Source: Halieaceae bacterium (lineage in GTDB: Bacteria; Pseudomonadota; Gammaproteobacteria; Pseudomonadales; Halieaceae). From it: DNA of 53,341 bases. Location: the NCBI GenBank assembly GCA_028282105.1, contig JANQIO010000044.1, positions 1 through 53,341 of the forward strand, given 5' to 3'. The number at the start of each line of letters is the position of its first letter. The stretch's first letter is position 1. This document shows, piece by piece, positions 45,599-53,341 of the stretch. Under the pieces are notes generated by a model. It saw only the letters and a list, made by a program, of their open reading frames with translations. It was not told the DNA's origin and searched no databases. Made by a program: the position numbers and the translations under genes.

Positions 45599-46013
45599 CC
45601 CAGTTACCGAGGTCGGCATTCTGTTTCTCGCCGCCAGTAAGACCGTCGGCGCCCAATGAGTACAGGTCGAACTCACCGTTGTCGCCGGGACTGAGGTACA
45701 GATAGGCCCGGCCCCAGGGGTCCATGGGAATGCGCTCGAGGTAGCCGCCGTCCTTGAAGTTACGGGGAATCGGGTCCAGCCCCGAGGGCGCGACCAGTGC
45801 TTCCAGGCCCTGCTCGGTGCTGGGGTAGTTGAAATTGTCGAGCCGGTACAGCTTGAGAGCCGTCTCGATGTTGGCGAAATCCGCATACACCTTCTGCACC
45901 CGCGCCTCGTCGGCCCGGTTGAGCACCGTCGGCGCGACCACGCTCACCAGCAGGCCCAGGATCACCAGCACGACCAGGATTTCTACCAGACTGAATCCGT
46001 TTTGCTGCTTCAT
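45576..46013 (-). CDS. gspG: Type II secretion major pseudopilin GspG
   Basis: A 145-residue major pseudopilin: leader MKQQNG, then FSLVEILVVLVILGLLVSVV, the highly conserved NYPSTEQGLEALV, GGYLERIPMDPWGRAYLYLS and a C-terminal GADG...GNWDGDD calcium-binding loop. It polymerises into the pseudopilus shaft. Its start lies right after the gspF stop. Confidence 0.96.
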   Translation of the reverse strand: MKQQNGFSLVEILVVLVILGLLVSVVAPTVLNRADEARVQKVYADFANIETALKLYRLDNFNYPSTEQGLEALVAPSGLDPIPRNFKDGGYLERIPMDPWGRAYLYLSPGDNGEFDLYSLGADGLTGGEKQNADLGNWDGDDPDR

Positions 46014-47237
46014 TCAATTCACCATCGTGTTCAAATCAAATATCGGTTGCATGACACCAAATACGATGCCGGTGACCAGAATGGCCATCAGGATCAGCAT
46101 CACCGGAGTCAACAGGGACATCAGTGCGCCCAGCACCATTTCCAGTTCGCGCTCCTGGTTGACGGCGGAGCGCTCGAGCATGGTTTCGAGCTCACCGGAA
46201 GCTTCGCCGCTGGCCACCATATGCACCATCATCGGGGGGAACTCGCCGCTCTGCTGCATGGCGCGATTCAGGCTGGAGCCCTCCTGCACCATTTCCGCTA
46301 CCACGTTGCTGGATTCGCGCAGCACGCGGTTGTTGAGTACCTCCCCCGCAATACGCAGAGACTCCAGCAGCGGCACACCGCTGGCCATGAGAATACTCAG
46401 GGTCGAGGCGAAGCGGGCGGTATCCACCGCGCGCAGAATGCCGGAAATACCGGGTACGTAGAGCAGCAACCGGTGCCAGGCAGTCTTGCGGCGTTCGTTC
46501 TTCAACAATTGGCGCACGCCGGCCACCAGGGCGATAACGCCCGCCAGCATCCAGCCCAGGTAGTTCTGAAAAAAGTCACTGGTGCTGATCAGCATCCGGG
46601 TCAGCAGCGGTAATGCCTTATTCGAGTGGGAAAACAGACTCACCAGTTCGGGCACTACACTGGTCATCAGGAAGGACACCACGCCCACCCCCACCACCAC
46701 CAGCAGGATGGGGTAGATCATAGCCTGCTTGAGCTGCTGGGAGGTGTACTGGCGCTGTTCGGTGTAATCCGCCAACTGCTCCAGCACGGGGCCGAGGAAT
46801 CCGGCGGTTTCGCCGGCCTTCACCATGGCCCGGTACATTTCGTTGAACACGTTGGGGAACTCGCCCATGGCGTAAGCCAGGGTGTGACCCTCGGCCACGC
46901 GCGAGCGCACCTGCAGCAACAGGCCCTTGAGCCGCTGCTTCCTGGTTTGCTCGGCCACCGCCTGCAGGCATTCGTCTATAGGCAGGTTGGATTGCACCAG
47001 GGTGGCAAGCTGCCGGGTCACCAGGGACAGCTCCGCCGCCTTGACCCGCGGCGCGAACAGCTTCCCCATACCTGAGGACGGCGCGGCGGCGGCGCGGCGG
47101 GTGGCTTCGGAGACTTCGACCGGCTTCAGGTGCTGGGCGCGCAGGGAGGAACGGACCTGGCGCTCGGAATCCCCCTCGAGGATTCCCTTCTGCAGCTTGC
47201 CGTCTACATCCAGTGCGCGGTAACGATAGGCAGTCAT
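46014..47237 (-). CDS. gspF: Type II secretion inner-membrane platform protein GspF
   Basis: A 407-residue polytopic protein with two homologous GspF domains (about 70-195 and 275-400) and three helices (about 170-190, 222-245, 375-400). Diagnostic motifs are LVTRQLATLVQSNLPIDECL and ARFASTLSILMASGVPLLES. It couples GspE action to pseudopilus assembly. It starts 3 bases after the gspE stop. Confidence 0.96.
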   Translation of the reverse strand: MTAYRYRALDVDGKLQKGILEGDSERQVRSSLRAQHLKPVEVSEATRRAAAAPSSGMGKLFAPRVKAAELSLVTRQLATLVQSNLPIDECLQAVAEQTRKQRLKGLLLQVRSRVAEGHTLAYAMGEFPNVFNEMYRAMVKAGETAGFLGPVLEQLADYTEQRQYTSQQLKQAMIYPILLVVVGVGVVSFLMTSVVPELVSLFSHSNKALPLLTRMLISTSDFFQNYLGWMLAGVIALVAGVRQLLKNERRKTAWHRLLLYVPGISGILRAVDTARFASTLSILMASGVPLLESLRIAGEVLNNRVLRESSNVVAEMVQEGSSLNRAMQQSGEFPPMMVHMVASGEASGELETMLERSAVNQERELEMVLGALMSLLTPVMLILMAILVTGIVFGVMQPIFDLNTMVN

Positions 47238-47240
47238 GGC

Positions 47241-48713
47241 TTACCCGGCGGTGGTGACGCGCATCACCTCTTCCATACTGGTTTCACCGGCCAATACGCG
47301 ACGCTGGCCGTCGCCCAGCATACCCGGGGCCCGCTCGCGCGCCAGCTTGACCATGTCCATCTCGCTGGCGTTCTCGTGGATCAGACCGCGCATGGCGTCG
47401 TCGATCTCGATCAGCTCATAAATGCCGGTACGGCCACGGTAGCCGGTAAAATTGCAGCGCTCGCAGCCTTTCGGCCGGTAAATCGTCTGGCCGCTGCCAG
47501 GCGGTAGGCCCAGCCACTCGGCCTCGGCGTCGGTGACCTGGTGTTCTTCCCGGCAATCCTTGCACAGCAGCCGCACCAGCCGCTGGGCCATCACTCCAAT
47601 CAGCGAGGAGGACAGCAGGAAGGGCTCGATACCCATGTCCTGCAGGCGGGTGACGGCGCCGATCGCGGTATTGGTATGCAGGGTCGACAGCACCAGGTGG
47701 CCGGTGAGTGAGGCCTGCACTGCAATCTCAGCAGTTTCCAGGTCGCGAATCTCGCCCACCATCACGACGTCCGGATCCTGGCGCAGGATCGCGCGCAGGC
47801 CGCGGGCAAAGGTCATGTCCACTTTGGCGTTGACCTGGGTCTGGCCTACCCCGGGCAGCATGTATTCGATGGGATCCTCAATGGTGAGGATATTGCGGGT
47901 GGACTCGTTGATATGGGAGAGGCCCGCATAAAGGGTAGTAGTCTTACCGGAGCCGGTGGGCCCGGTGACCAGGATAATGCCGTGGGCGCTGTGCAGGCCG
48001 CGCTCGTAGTCCCTGCGCACCTGCTCATTCATATTGAGCTGGTCGAGCTGCAACTGGCCGGCCTGCTTGTCCAGCAAGCGCAACACCACCCGCTCGCCGT
48101 GGGCGGAGGGAATGGTGGACATGCGGATATCCACGGCGTGCCCGGCCAGGCGCACCGAGATGCGTCCGTCCTGGGGTACACGCTTCTCGGCGATATCCAG
48201 CTTCGCCATCACCTTCAGGCGCGACACCAGCAGCGGCGCCAGCATGCGCTTGGGCGACAGCACTTCCGAGAGCACCCCGTCGATACGAAAGCGCACCGAG
48301 AGTCGGTCCTCAAAGGTTTCGATATGAATATCCGAGGCCTGCTCGCGCACCGCCTGGGAGAGAATGGCGTTGATCAGGCGAATGATCGGGGCGTCGTCCT
48401 CGGCGTCCATAAGGTCGCCGATTTCCGGAATCTCATCGGCCAGGCGCGTCAGGTCCACGTCGGTGGACAGGTCTTCCGCCACCTGAGACGCCTCGTTGTT
48501 ATCGCGCTGGTAAAGCTGGGTCAGGTGGCGCTGAAACTGGTCTTCGCCGAGCTGTTCAATGGCAAACGGGCCGCCCAGATAGCGGCGCAGCTCCGCCAGC
48601 AGCGGCACGGTGAGCGGACCCTGGTGGAGAATCGTCGGCACCTCGCCATCCTGCAGCAGAATGCCGTGCTGCTTGGCGAAGGTAAACGGCAGGGAACGAA
48701 CGCTCTCTTCCAT
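47241..48713 (-). CDS. gspE: Type II secretion ATPase GspE
   Basis: A 490-residue hexameric ATPase that drives pseudopilus assembly. An N1E/N2E domain (about 1-140) binds GspL. The core has Walker [13 protein letters not shown], the Asp box [18 protein letters not shown] (shown in part), Walker [13 protein letters not shown] and the His box [14 protein letters not shown] tetracysteine zinc subdomain follows (CKDC...[18 protein letters not shown]). ATG 48713 shares one base with the gspD stop. Confidence 0.97.
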   Translation of the reverse strand: MEESVRSLPFTFAKQHGILLQDGEVPTILHQGPLTVPLLAELRRYLGGPFAIEQLGEDQFQRHLTQLYQRDNNEASQVAEDLSTDVDLTRLADEIPEIGDLMDAEDDAPIIRLINAILSQAVREQASDIHIETFEDRLSVRFRIDGVLSEVLSPKRMLAPLLVSRLKVMAKLDIAEKRVPQDGRISVRLAGHAVDIRMSTIPSAHGERVVLRLLDKQAGQLQLDQLNMNEQVRRDYERGLHSAHGIILVTGPTGSGKTTTLYAGLSHINESTRNILTIEDPIEYMLPGVGQTQVNAKVDMTFARGLRAILRQDPDVVMVGEIRDLETAEIAVQASLTGHLVLSTLHTNTAIGAVTRLQDMGIEPFLLSSSLIGVMAQRLVRLLCKDCREEHQVTDAEAEWLGLPPGSGQTIYRPKGCERCNFTGYRGRTGIYELIEIDDAMRGLIHENASEMDMVKLARERAPGMLGDGQRRVLAGETSMEEVMRVTTAG

Positions 48714-50746
48714 CAGCCTGCCCCGTTGTCAGTGCTCTCCGGCGCCGTGGACGATTCCTTGATTTCCTCGAGCTGCTTAATCTGCTCTTCCCACTCGGGC
48801 AGGATCGGTACGTCGGTAGCATCCTTGAATTCCACGCCGGCATCGATACGCATCTGCTGCTGGGCGCGGATGTATTTGTACTTCTGGGCGGTCGCCCCTT
48901 CCAGCGCTTTGTCGTCGCGGATGATAGTGGGCTTGATAAACACCATCAGGTTGGACTGGGTCACCGTGGAGGCGTCCTGGCGGAACAGCCGGCCCAGGAA
49001 GGGAATATCGCCGAGGAAGGGAATCTTCTGGGTCTGGTCCTGTAGCTCGTCTTCGATCAGGCCACCCAGCACCACCGTGCGGCGGTCGCCGGCCAGCACC
49101 TTGGTTTCCACCCGGCGCTCGTTGGTAATCAGGTCCGAGGCCAGCAGCTGGCTGCCGCCGATCAGGCTGGACACTTCCTGGGAGATATCCAGCTGCACCA
49201 GGTCGCCCTCGTTGACGTGCGGTGTGACCGTCAGGGTAATGCCCACGTTCTGGCGTTCAATCGTCTGGAAGGGGTTATTGGGCTGGTTCTGGGCGCCGGT
49301 ATTGGTGAATGAGCCGGTCACAAACGGCACTTCCTGGCCCACGGTAATAAAGGCTTCCTGGTTATCCAGCGTCAGCAGGCTCGGCGTCGAAAGAATGTTG
49401 GCATTGGTCTCGGAACTCAGCGCACTGAGAATCACCGCTATATCCAGGTTTTCATCGAGCTGGCCCCAGCCCAGAGACAGGCCCGGCGTGCCCGCCAACG
49501 CCGACAGGAAGGCCTCGCGATTGAATTCGTCCCCCAGGTCGCCATCGTCATCGTCACCGCCATCCGGGTTGGCAATCGCGTTGGCGATGCCGCCGACACG
49601 GTTGTTGTCGCTGTTGATGATATTGCTGCCGAAGCTGCCGCTGTCGTCGCGGAACAGCCACTGCACGCCCAGGTCATCGCCGTCGATGATTTCCAGCTCG
49701 GCAATGATAGCCTCCACCAGCACCTGGGCACGGCGGATATCCAGGCGCTGGATAACCGCCTCGATAGACTGCATCTCGTCGGCATCGGCGGTGACAATCA
49801 GGGCGTTGGTACCTTCGTCCGCCTCGATGGTGGCGCTGGAGTCGGTGCGACGGCGATTATTGCCCTCCTCTGGGTCCAGCTTGCTGATGTTCTGCATGAC
49901 CCGGGTCAGCACTTCAGCAATGGCCACCGCGTCGGCGTACTCCAGGTAAATCACCTTCACGTTGCCGCTCTGTTCCAGCGGCGTATCCAGGTGACTGATC
50001 AGCTTGCGCATACGCGCCCGCTCCAACTCGTCGCCGCTGACGATCACACTGTTGGTGCGTTTGTCGGCGACCAGCAGGATCTCCGGGTCGGCGCCGCCGG
50101 CCTGCTTGGCTTCGGTCTTGGCCAGTTCCAGCAGCATGCGCACCACATCCTCGGCCACGGCGTACTGCAGATTGACGATCTCGGTCTGCTGCACGGCGCT
50201 CTGGTCCATGCCTTCAATAATCCCGCGGATACGCTCGATGTTGGCGGCGGTGTCACTGATGATGATGGCGTTGGACGGCGCGTAGGCCGCCATATGGGCT
50301 TGCTGCGGTACCAGCGGGCGCAGCACCGGGATCAGTTTGGCGGCGGAGATGTTTTCCAGCCGGATCACGTTGGTGACGTACTCATCACTGGCTCGAATCG
50401 CCTCACTCTCCACCCGGACCGGCGCCGAGCGGGCATCCTTGGACTGAATAACACGCACCACATTGCCGCTGCGCACCGCCGTGTAGCCCTGCACGTCGAG
50501 GATGGCGAGGAACAGGTCGTAGAGCTCACTGCTGGAAACCGGCTTCGGTGACACTACCTTTACAGTGCCCTTCACCTTGGGATCCACGACGATCATGGTG
50601 TCAGTGGCCTCGGCCACAAACTTGATCAGCTCCTGGATATCCGTCTCTTTCAGGTTGACGGTCCAGTCCTGCGCCGCGGCCGGCGCGGTGGACAGGAGCA
50701 GGCACAGCAAAACCGCAGGCAGCGGCAGCCGGGTTAGAATTCCCAT
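48713..50746 (-). CDS. gspD: Type II secretion outer-membrane secretin GspD
   Basis: A 677-residue secretin: signal peptide (1 to about 25, ...STAPAAAQ), N0 domain ([19 protein letters not shown]), three N1-N3 modules (DIESVQ-like and [48 protein letters not shown]), then the secretin core with [12 protein letters not shown] and VLGGLIEDE, and a short S-domain-like tail. ATG 50746 is preferred over TTG 50764 because it begins the signal peptide directly. A gspS pilotin gene was not seen in the window. An 86-base gap separates it from gspC. Confidence 0.96.
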   Translation of the reverse strand: MGILTRLPLPAVLLCLLLSTAPAAAQDWTVNLKETDIQELIKFVAEATDTMIVVDPKVKGTVKVVSPKPVSSSELYDLFLAILDVQGYTAVRSGNVVRVIQSKDARSAPVRVESEAIRASDEYVTNVIRLENISAAKLIPVLRPLVPQQAHMAAYAPSNAIIISDTAANIERIRGIIEGMDQSAVQQTEIVNLQYAVAEDVVRMLLELAKTEAKQAGGADPEILLVADKRTNSVIVSGDELERARMRKLISHLDTPLEQSGNVKVIYLEYADAVAIAEVLTRVMQNISKLDPEEGNNRRRTDSSATIEADEGTNALIVTADADEMQSIEAVIQRLDIRRAQVLVEAIIAELEIIDGDDLGVQWLFRDDSGSFGSNIINSDNNRVGGIANAIANPDGGDDDDGDLGDEFNREAFLSALAGTPGLSLGWGQLDENLDIAVILSALSSETNANILSTPSLLTLDNQEAFITVGQEVPFVTGSFTNTGAQNQPNNPFQTIERQNVGITLTVTPHVNEGDLVQLDISQEVSSLIGGSQLLASDLITNERRVETKVLAGDRRTVVLGGLIEDELQDQTQKIPFLGDIPFLGRLFRQDASTVTQSNLMVFIKPTIIRDDKALEGATAQKYKYIRAQQQMRIDAGVEFKDATDVPILPEWEEQIKQLEEIKESSTAPESTDNGAG

Positions 50747-50814
50747 GAATGAGTCACTGGTCAAAAAGGTTTCCCATACTATTTCCGGATTGTGACAGCT
50801 CTGTTACGGGAAGT

Positions 50815-50838
50815 CCCTAGCCGGCACTGCCACTAGGG
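50815..50838 (-). other. Hairpin between gspC and gspD
   Basis: CCCTAG (50815-50820) and CTAGGG (50833-50838) pair perfectly, with an inner GGC-ACT-GCC stem. The outer arm contains the gspC stop codon. There is no T-tract downstream on the minus strand. It may protect mRNA ends or tune gspD relative to gspC. Confidence 0.42.
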
Positions 50839-51900
50839 CTGCTCGCCGCCGGGGTCGCCCAAGCCCACGACCAGCGTCACTTCCGACCCGCCTCGCAGCA
50901 CATCGAAACTCGCTTCGTTGGCGGTGCGCATCACCCGGTAGAGCTCCATGGCCTTACCCGGGTCGCTCAGCTTGATGCCATTCACACCAGTGACAATATC
51001 GTTGGCCTGGAAACCCATGGCGGCGAACTGCTCACTGTCGCGACCGGCGCTGACCCGGTAACCCTTGAGCTGACCGTCCTCGCGCACCGCGGCGATATTG
51101 ACGACCTGGGCCAGGGATTGTGGATTGTCATACAGGCGGCGGCGGTAGTTCTGGGCCATCTCTGTGACGTCGTCGCTGCCGCGGCGATCCAGGCGTCTGC
51201 GGCTGTTGTCAGCCGGAGTGGCCCTGGCGGCCTGTGGCGCCGCGTTACCGACTGGCGTGACCTTGAAAGCGTCCTTGTCGAACAGCAGCAACAGCTCGTA
51301 CTTGCCGGCGTTGTCTATGACCACCCGGTCCGGGAGGATCTTGGCCAGCTTGACCCGATTATTGATCGGCAGCTCATCACCTACCGCGTACTGGTCCTGC
51401 TTTTTCTTGGCCTCGATAATGGCGCGGGCCAGCTCGGGATCCGAGGAAGCCACCACACCCTGGAGTTTGAGGGCCAGGCGAGTTTCCCTGGCGTTGTTCT
51501 CGATACCCGCCAGGCCATCCTGTTGGCGCTGCAGCTGGGCGGCGATCTGTGCCTCCTGCTGGGCGATACGCGCCAGTTCCTCGGGCGAGGTCGACGCGCT
51601 GCCAAACAGGTTCCAGCCCGCCATCTGGTCGATATTGATCGGCTTGCGACCGGACTGCACCGCCGCTTCCACCAGGGGGTTTATCACCTGCGTCGGGGTG
51701 GGGGGCGCCGCGGGCGCCGGCACCAGGCTCCACACCAGGCCCACCAGGGCAAACACCATCCACACCGCTGACAGGCCGAGCAGACCCTGCTTAATGCGGC
51801 GCTGGATTGCCGGATTGGAAAGAACTTGCAGCTGGACGGCGAGCTGTTGCCCGATGGCGTCCAGTTTGGTGCCGGCCGCGGCCAGCCGTTCGGCGTTCAC
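50833..51900 (-). CDS. gspC: Type II secretion protein GspC
   Basis: A 355-residue bitopic protein: cytoplasmic N-terminus, one helix (about 40-62, LLGLSAVWMVFALVGLVWSL), a proline-rich linker, a helical Gln-rich segment (residues about 105-140), the HR domain (about 145-215, TRLALKLQGVVASSDPELAR), and a C-terminal PDZ domain (about 265-350, VSAGRDSEQFAAMGFQANDI). GspC links the inner-membrane platform to the secretin and helps select substrates. Start GTG 51900 lies about 25 bases from the predicted transcript start, with no clear ribosome-binding site. Confidence 0.94.
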   Translation of the reverse strand: MNAERLAAAGTKLDAIGQQLAVQLQVLSNPAIQRRIKQGLLGLSAVWMVFALVGLVWSLVPAPAAPPTPTQVINPLVEAAVQSGRKPINIDQMAGWNLFGSASTSPEELARIAQQEAQIAAQLQRQQDGLAGIENNARETRLALKLQGVVASSDPELARAIIEAKKKQDQYAVGDELPINNRVKLAKILPDRVVIDNAGKYELLLLFDKDAFKVTPVGNAAPQAARATPADNSRRRLDRRGSDDVTEMAQNYRRRLYDNPQSLAQVVNIAAVREDGQLKGYRVSAGRDSEQFAAMGFQANDIVTGVNGIKLSDPGKAMELYRVMRTANEASFDVLRGGSEVTLVVGLGDPGGEQP

Positions 51901-51931
51901 TGTTAATCACACGTGAGAGGTCAATGCGGCG

Positions 51932-51960
51932 ATTATAGAGTTGGGGTGGGTAATAGAAAA
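51932..51960 (-). promoter_or_regulatory. Promoter of the gsp operon
   Basis: On the minus strand a perfect TATAAT (forward ATTATA, 51932-51937) follows TTTTCT (forward AGAAAA, 51955-51960) with a 17-base spacer. The expected transcript start near 51925 leaves a short leader of about 25 bases to the gspC GTG. The -35 matches only three of six bases, so an activator may be needed. Confidence 0.55.
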
Positions 51961-51991
51961 CCCGGCGGTGTTAAGAGATGTAAACAGCTAT

Positions 51992-52549
51992 TCAGGCGTC
52001 ACTGGGCGGTTCATCGAGGTCGCGCAACACGCCCGGGTCCTCTACAGGCACGCTCCGCAGGCAATCCGGGTGTTTTTCGAGCACCATGCGCCCGCCGCGG
52101 TCCCCCGCCAGGGCCTCGAGCTCCGGGTAGAAACGGCGCCCGAAGCCCACCGGATTACCGGTCTTACCGCGGTAGCAGGGTTGCACAGCGGCATCGGTAT
52201 CCAGCCGCTGTGCCAGCGCTGCCAGGGTAGCGGGCTGCACCCAGGCCATATCGCCGAGTACCACCAGCAGGCCATCCCAGTCGTGGCAGGCCTTTACCCC
52301 GGCGGCCAGGGTGGCGCCCATGCCGCTCGCTGCCCCGGCGCATTCGATAAACTCCAGACCGGGCAGGCCCAGCATCAAGGGAATCGCGCCATCACCTGGC
52401 CGCAGGCACACCCGACAGGGCAGGCCCGCCGTCTGCACAGACTCCAGTGTGCGCCGCAGCAGGGGCTTGCCTTCCACCGGGTACAGGCGTTTGTCGCTGC
52501 CAAAGCGGCACGACTGGCCCGCCGCCAACACCAGGGCGCCGACTTTCAC
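51992..52549 (-). CDS. MocA/MobA-like nucleotidyltransferase
   Basis: A 185-residue NTP-transferase-fold protein. The nucleotide motif is LVLAAGQSCRFGSDKRL, followed by VCLRPGDGA, the MocA-type ASGMGATLAAGV and GDMAWVQP, then GNPVGFGRRFYPEL. Members add CMP (MocA) or GMP (MobA) to the molybdenum cofactor; next to xdhC, the MocA role serving a xanthine-dehydrogenase-type hydroxylase is more likely. GTG 52549 overlaps the xdhC stop by 4 bases (GTGA), so the two are translationally coupled. Confidence 0.87.
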   Translation of the reverse strand: MKVGALVLAAGQSCRFGSDKRLYPVEGKPLLRRTLESVQTAGLPCRVCLRPGDGAIPLMLGLPGLEFIECAGAASGMGATLAAGVKACHDWDGLLVVLGDMAWVQPATLAALAQRLDTDAAVQPCYRGKTGNPVGFGRRFYPELEALAGDRGGRMVLEKHPDCLRSVPVEDPGVLRDLDEPPSDA

Positions 52550-53341
52550 GGGCCGGCGCGACGCAGCTGGGTAAGCTCGGCGAGAATGGCGATGGCGATC
52601 TCCATGGGGGTTTTGCTGCCGATAGGCAGCCCCACCGGCGCGTGCAGCCTGTCCAGTTGGGCGGCAGTCAGGCCCAGCGCCCTGAGCCGTTCGACCCGCT
52701 TCTCGGTGGTGCGCACGGAGCCCAGCGCGCCGATATAGAAAAGCTCGTGCTCCAGCGCCTCCATCAGCGCCATGTCATCGATGCGCGGGTCGTGGGTCAG
52801 GGTCAGCACGATGCTGTCGCGATCACTGGCATGGGCGCGCACCGCATCGTCGGGCATACCGCCAATGCGCTGCACTGCCTCACCCTCCCAGCGGGCCAAC
52901 ACGTCCGCCCGTGGGTCGTTGATCAACACCTGGTAGTCCATCGCCGAAGCCAGTTTTGACAGGGTTTCCGACAGCGCGCCAGCACCGATCAGCAGCAGCC
53001 GGTAGCGCGGCCCGAAGGTCACCGTCACGCCCTCATCATCCCGCTCCAGCGGGGCGTAGGCCGAGGCCGCGCGCAGCTCTGTGGCGCCGTCTGCCAGCCT
53101 CACCCGGCGCGCCAGGTAGCGCCGTTCCGACACTGTTTGCAGCAGCGCCTGCAGATCAGGCAGGGCGCCGGGCTGTAGCGGTTCCAACAGGATTTCCAGG
53201 CGGCCGCCACAGGGCAATCCCAGGCGTTCGTTTTCCTCAGCACTGACCCCGTATTCCAGGTATTGGGCAGCGTCCAGTTCGCCGGCGACCAGCCGCTCCA
53301 CCAGGTCGTCTTCCACACAGCCGCCGGACAGGGACCCCACG
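52546..53341 (-). CDS. XdhC/CoxF family molybdenum-hydroxylase maturation protein (5'-truncated)
   Basis: The frame is open to the window edge, and 265 residues are visible. GSLSGGCVEDDLVERL is the conserved XdhC N-terminal block, preceded in full-length proteins by about 50-70 residues, so the start is outside. A Rossmann-type C-terminal domain follows (RYRLLLIGAGALSETLSKLA, then IVLTLTHDPRIDDMALMEAL, FYIGALGS and HAPVGLPIGSKTPMEIAIAI). XdhC proteins bind molybdenum cofactor and deliver its sulfurated form to xanthine dehydrogenase-like enzymes. No such enzyme is in the window; it may lie beyond the edge. Confidence 0.93.
   Translation of the reverse strand, partial: VGSLSGGCVEDDLVERLVAGELDAAQYLEYGVSAEENERLGLPCGGRLEILLEPLQPGALPDLQALLQTVSERRYLARRVRLADGATELRAASAYAPLERDDEGVTVTFGPRYRLLLIGAGALSETLSKLASAMDYQVLINDPRADVLARWEGEAVQRIGGMPDDAVRAHASDRDSIVLTLTHDPRIDDMALMEALEHELFYIGALGSVRTTEKRVERLRALGLTAAQLDRLHAPVGLPIGSKTPMEIAIAILAELTQLRRAGP

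Noticed and set aside
47913..49949. 678-aa open frame antisense to gspE/gspD
   Set aside because: Shadow frame; Ser/Arg-rich with no domain.

Overview
The window reads as chromosomal DNA of a GC-rich (about 60-65 % by eye), probably marine gammaproteobacterium. That is an inference from gene types: a 12-gene type II secretion operon, a histidine-rich DUF2796 zinc locus, minimal PutA, PPDK, two Na+-coupled amino-acid transporters, a large TonB receptor, and a protein of the divinyl-chlorophyllide 8-vinyl-reductase (BciA/DVR) family. The combination would fit the OM60/NOR5 (Halieaceae) group, but no marker in the window proves it. No rRNA, tRNA, CRISPR array, prophage or intact transposon was seen. 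Gene density is high, with many 1-4 base overlaps.

Layout. 1-2.9 kb: the end of rimO, a DUF819 membrane protein, and rsmE. 3.0-9.1 kb (minus): an ABC exporter-like operon (ATPase plus two DUF3526-type permeases) followed by a TonB-dependent receptor. 9.1-14.8 kb: a zinc-homeostasis island with a His-rich periplasmic protein (ZrgA type), a Fur-family repressor (Zur), a MerC-like membrane protein, a CobW/COG0523 GTPase, an opposed DUF3299 protein, and an ABC ATPase/permease pair whose ATPase appears to start at CTG. A 19-bp palindrome resembling a Zur box lies between the zinc genes and the DUF3526 operon and overlaps possible -10 elements on both strands, so the TonB/DUF3526 operon may belong to the zinc regulon.

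14.8-19 kb: msrA; a 444-base gap with a well-formed candidate PhoB box/promoter and a structured leader; then a 63-aa protein, a von Willebrand A protein, a membrane J-domain protein, a small acidic-tailed protein and htpX. 19-28.6 kb: an EthD-like/SDR pair, DUF1499 plus a periplasmic S1C protease, a PLP aminotransferase, a second SDR, DUF1810, the BciA-like reductase, and tandem AGCS and NSS sodium symporters. A three-copy GGGGTCAGAGCCC-type repeat lies at 28.7 kb.

28.8-40.4 kb: a tightly packed thiolase / aminopeptidase P / metallo-beta-lactamase-fold operon diverging from ppdK; MAPEG, a small membrane protein, GNAT, putA, a CBU_0592-like membrane protein, and a 59-aa rubredoxin. 40.4-51.9 kb (minus): the complete gspC-D-E-F-G-H-I-J-K-L-M-N operon behind a promoter with a consensus -10. 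The window ends in a MocA-like nucleotidyltransferase and a truncated XdhC, which together suggest molybdenum-hydroxylase maturation.
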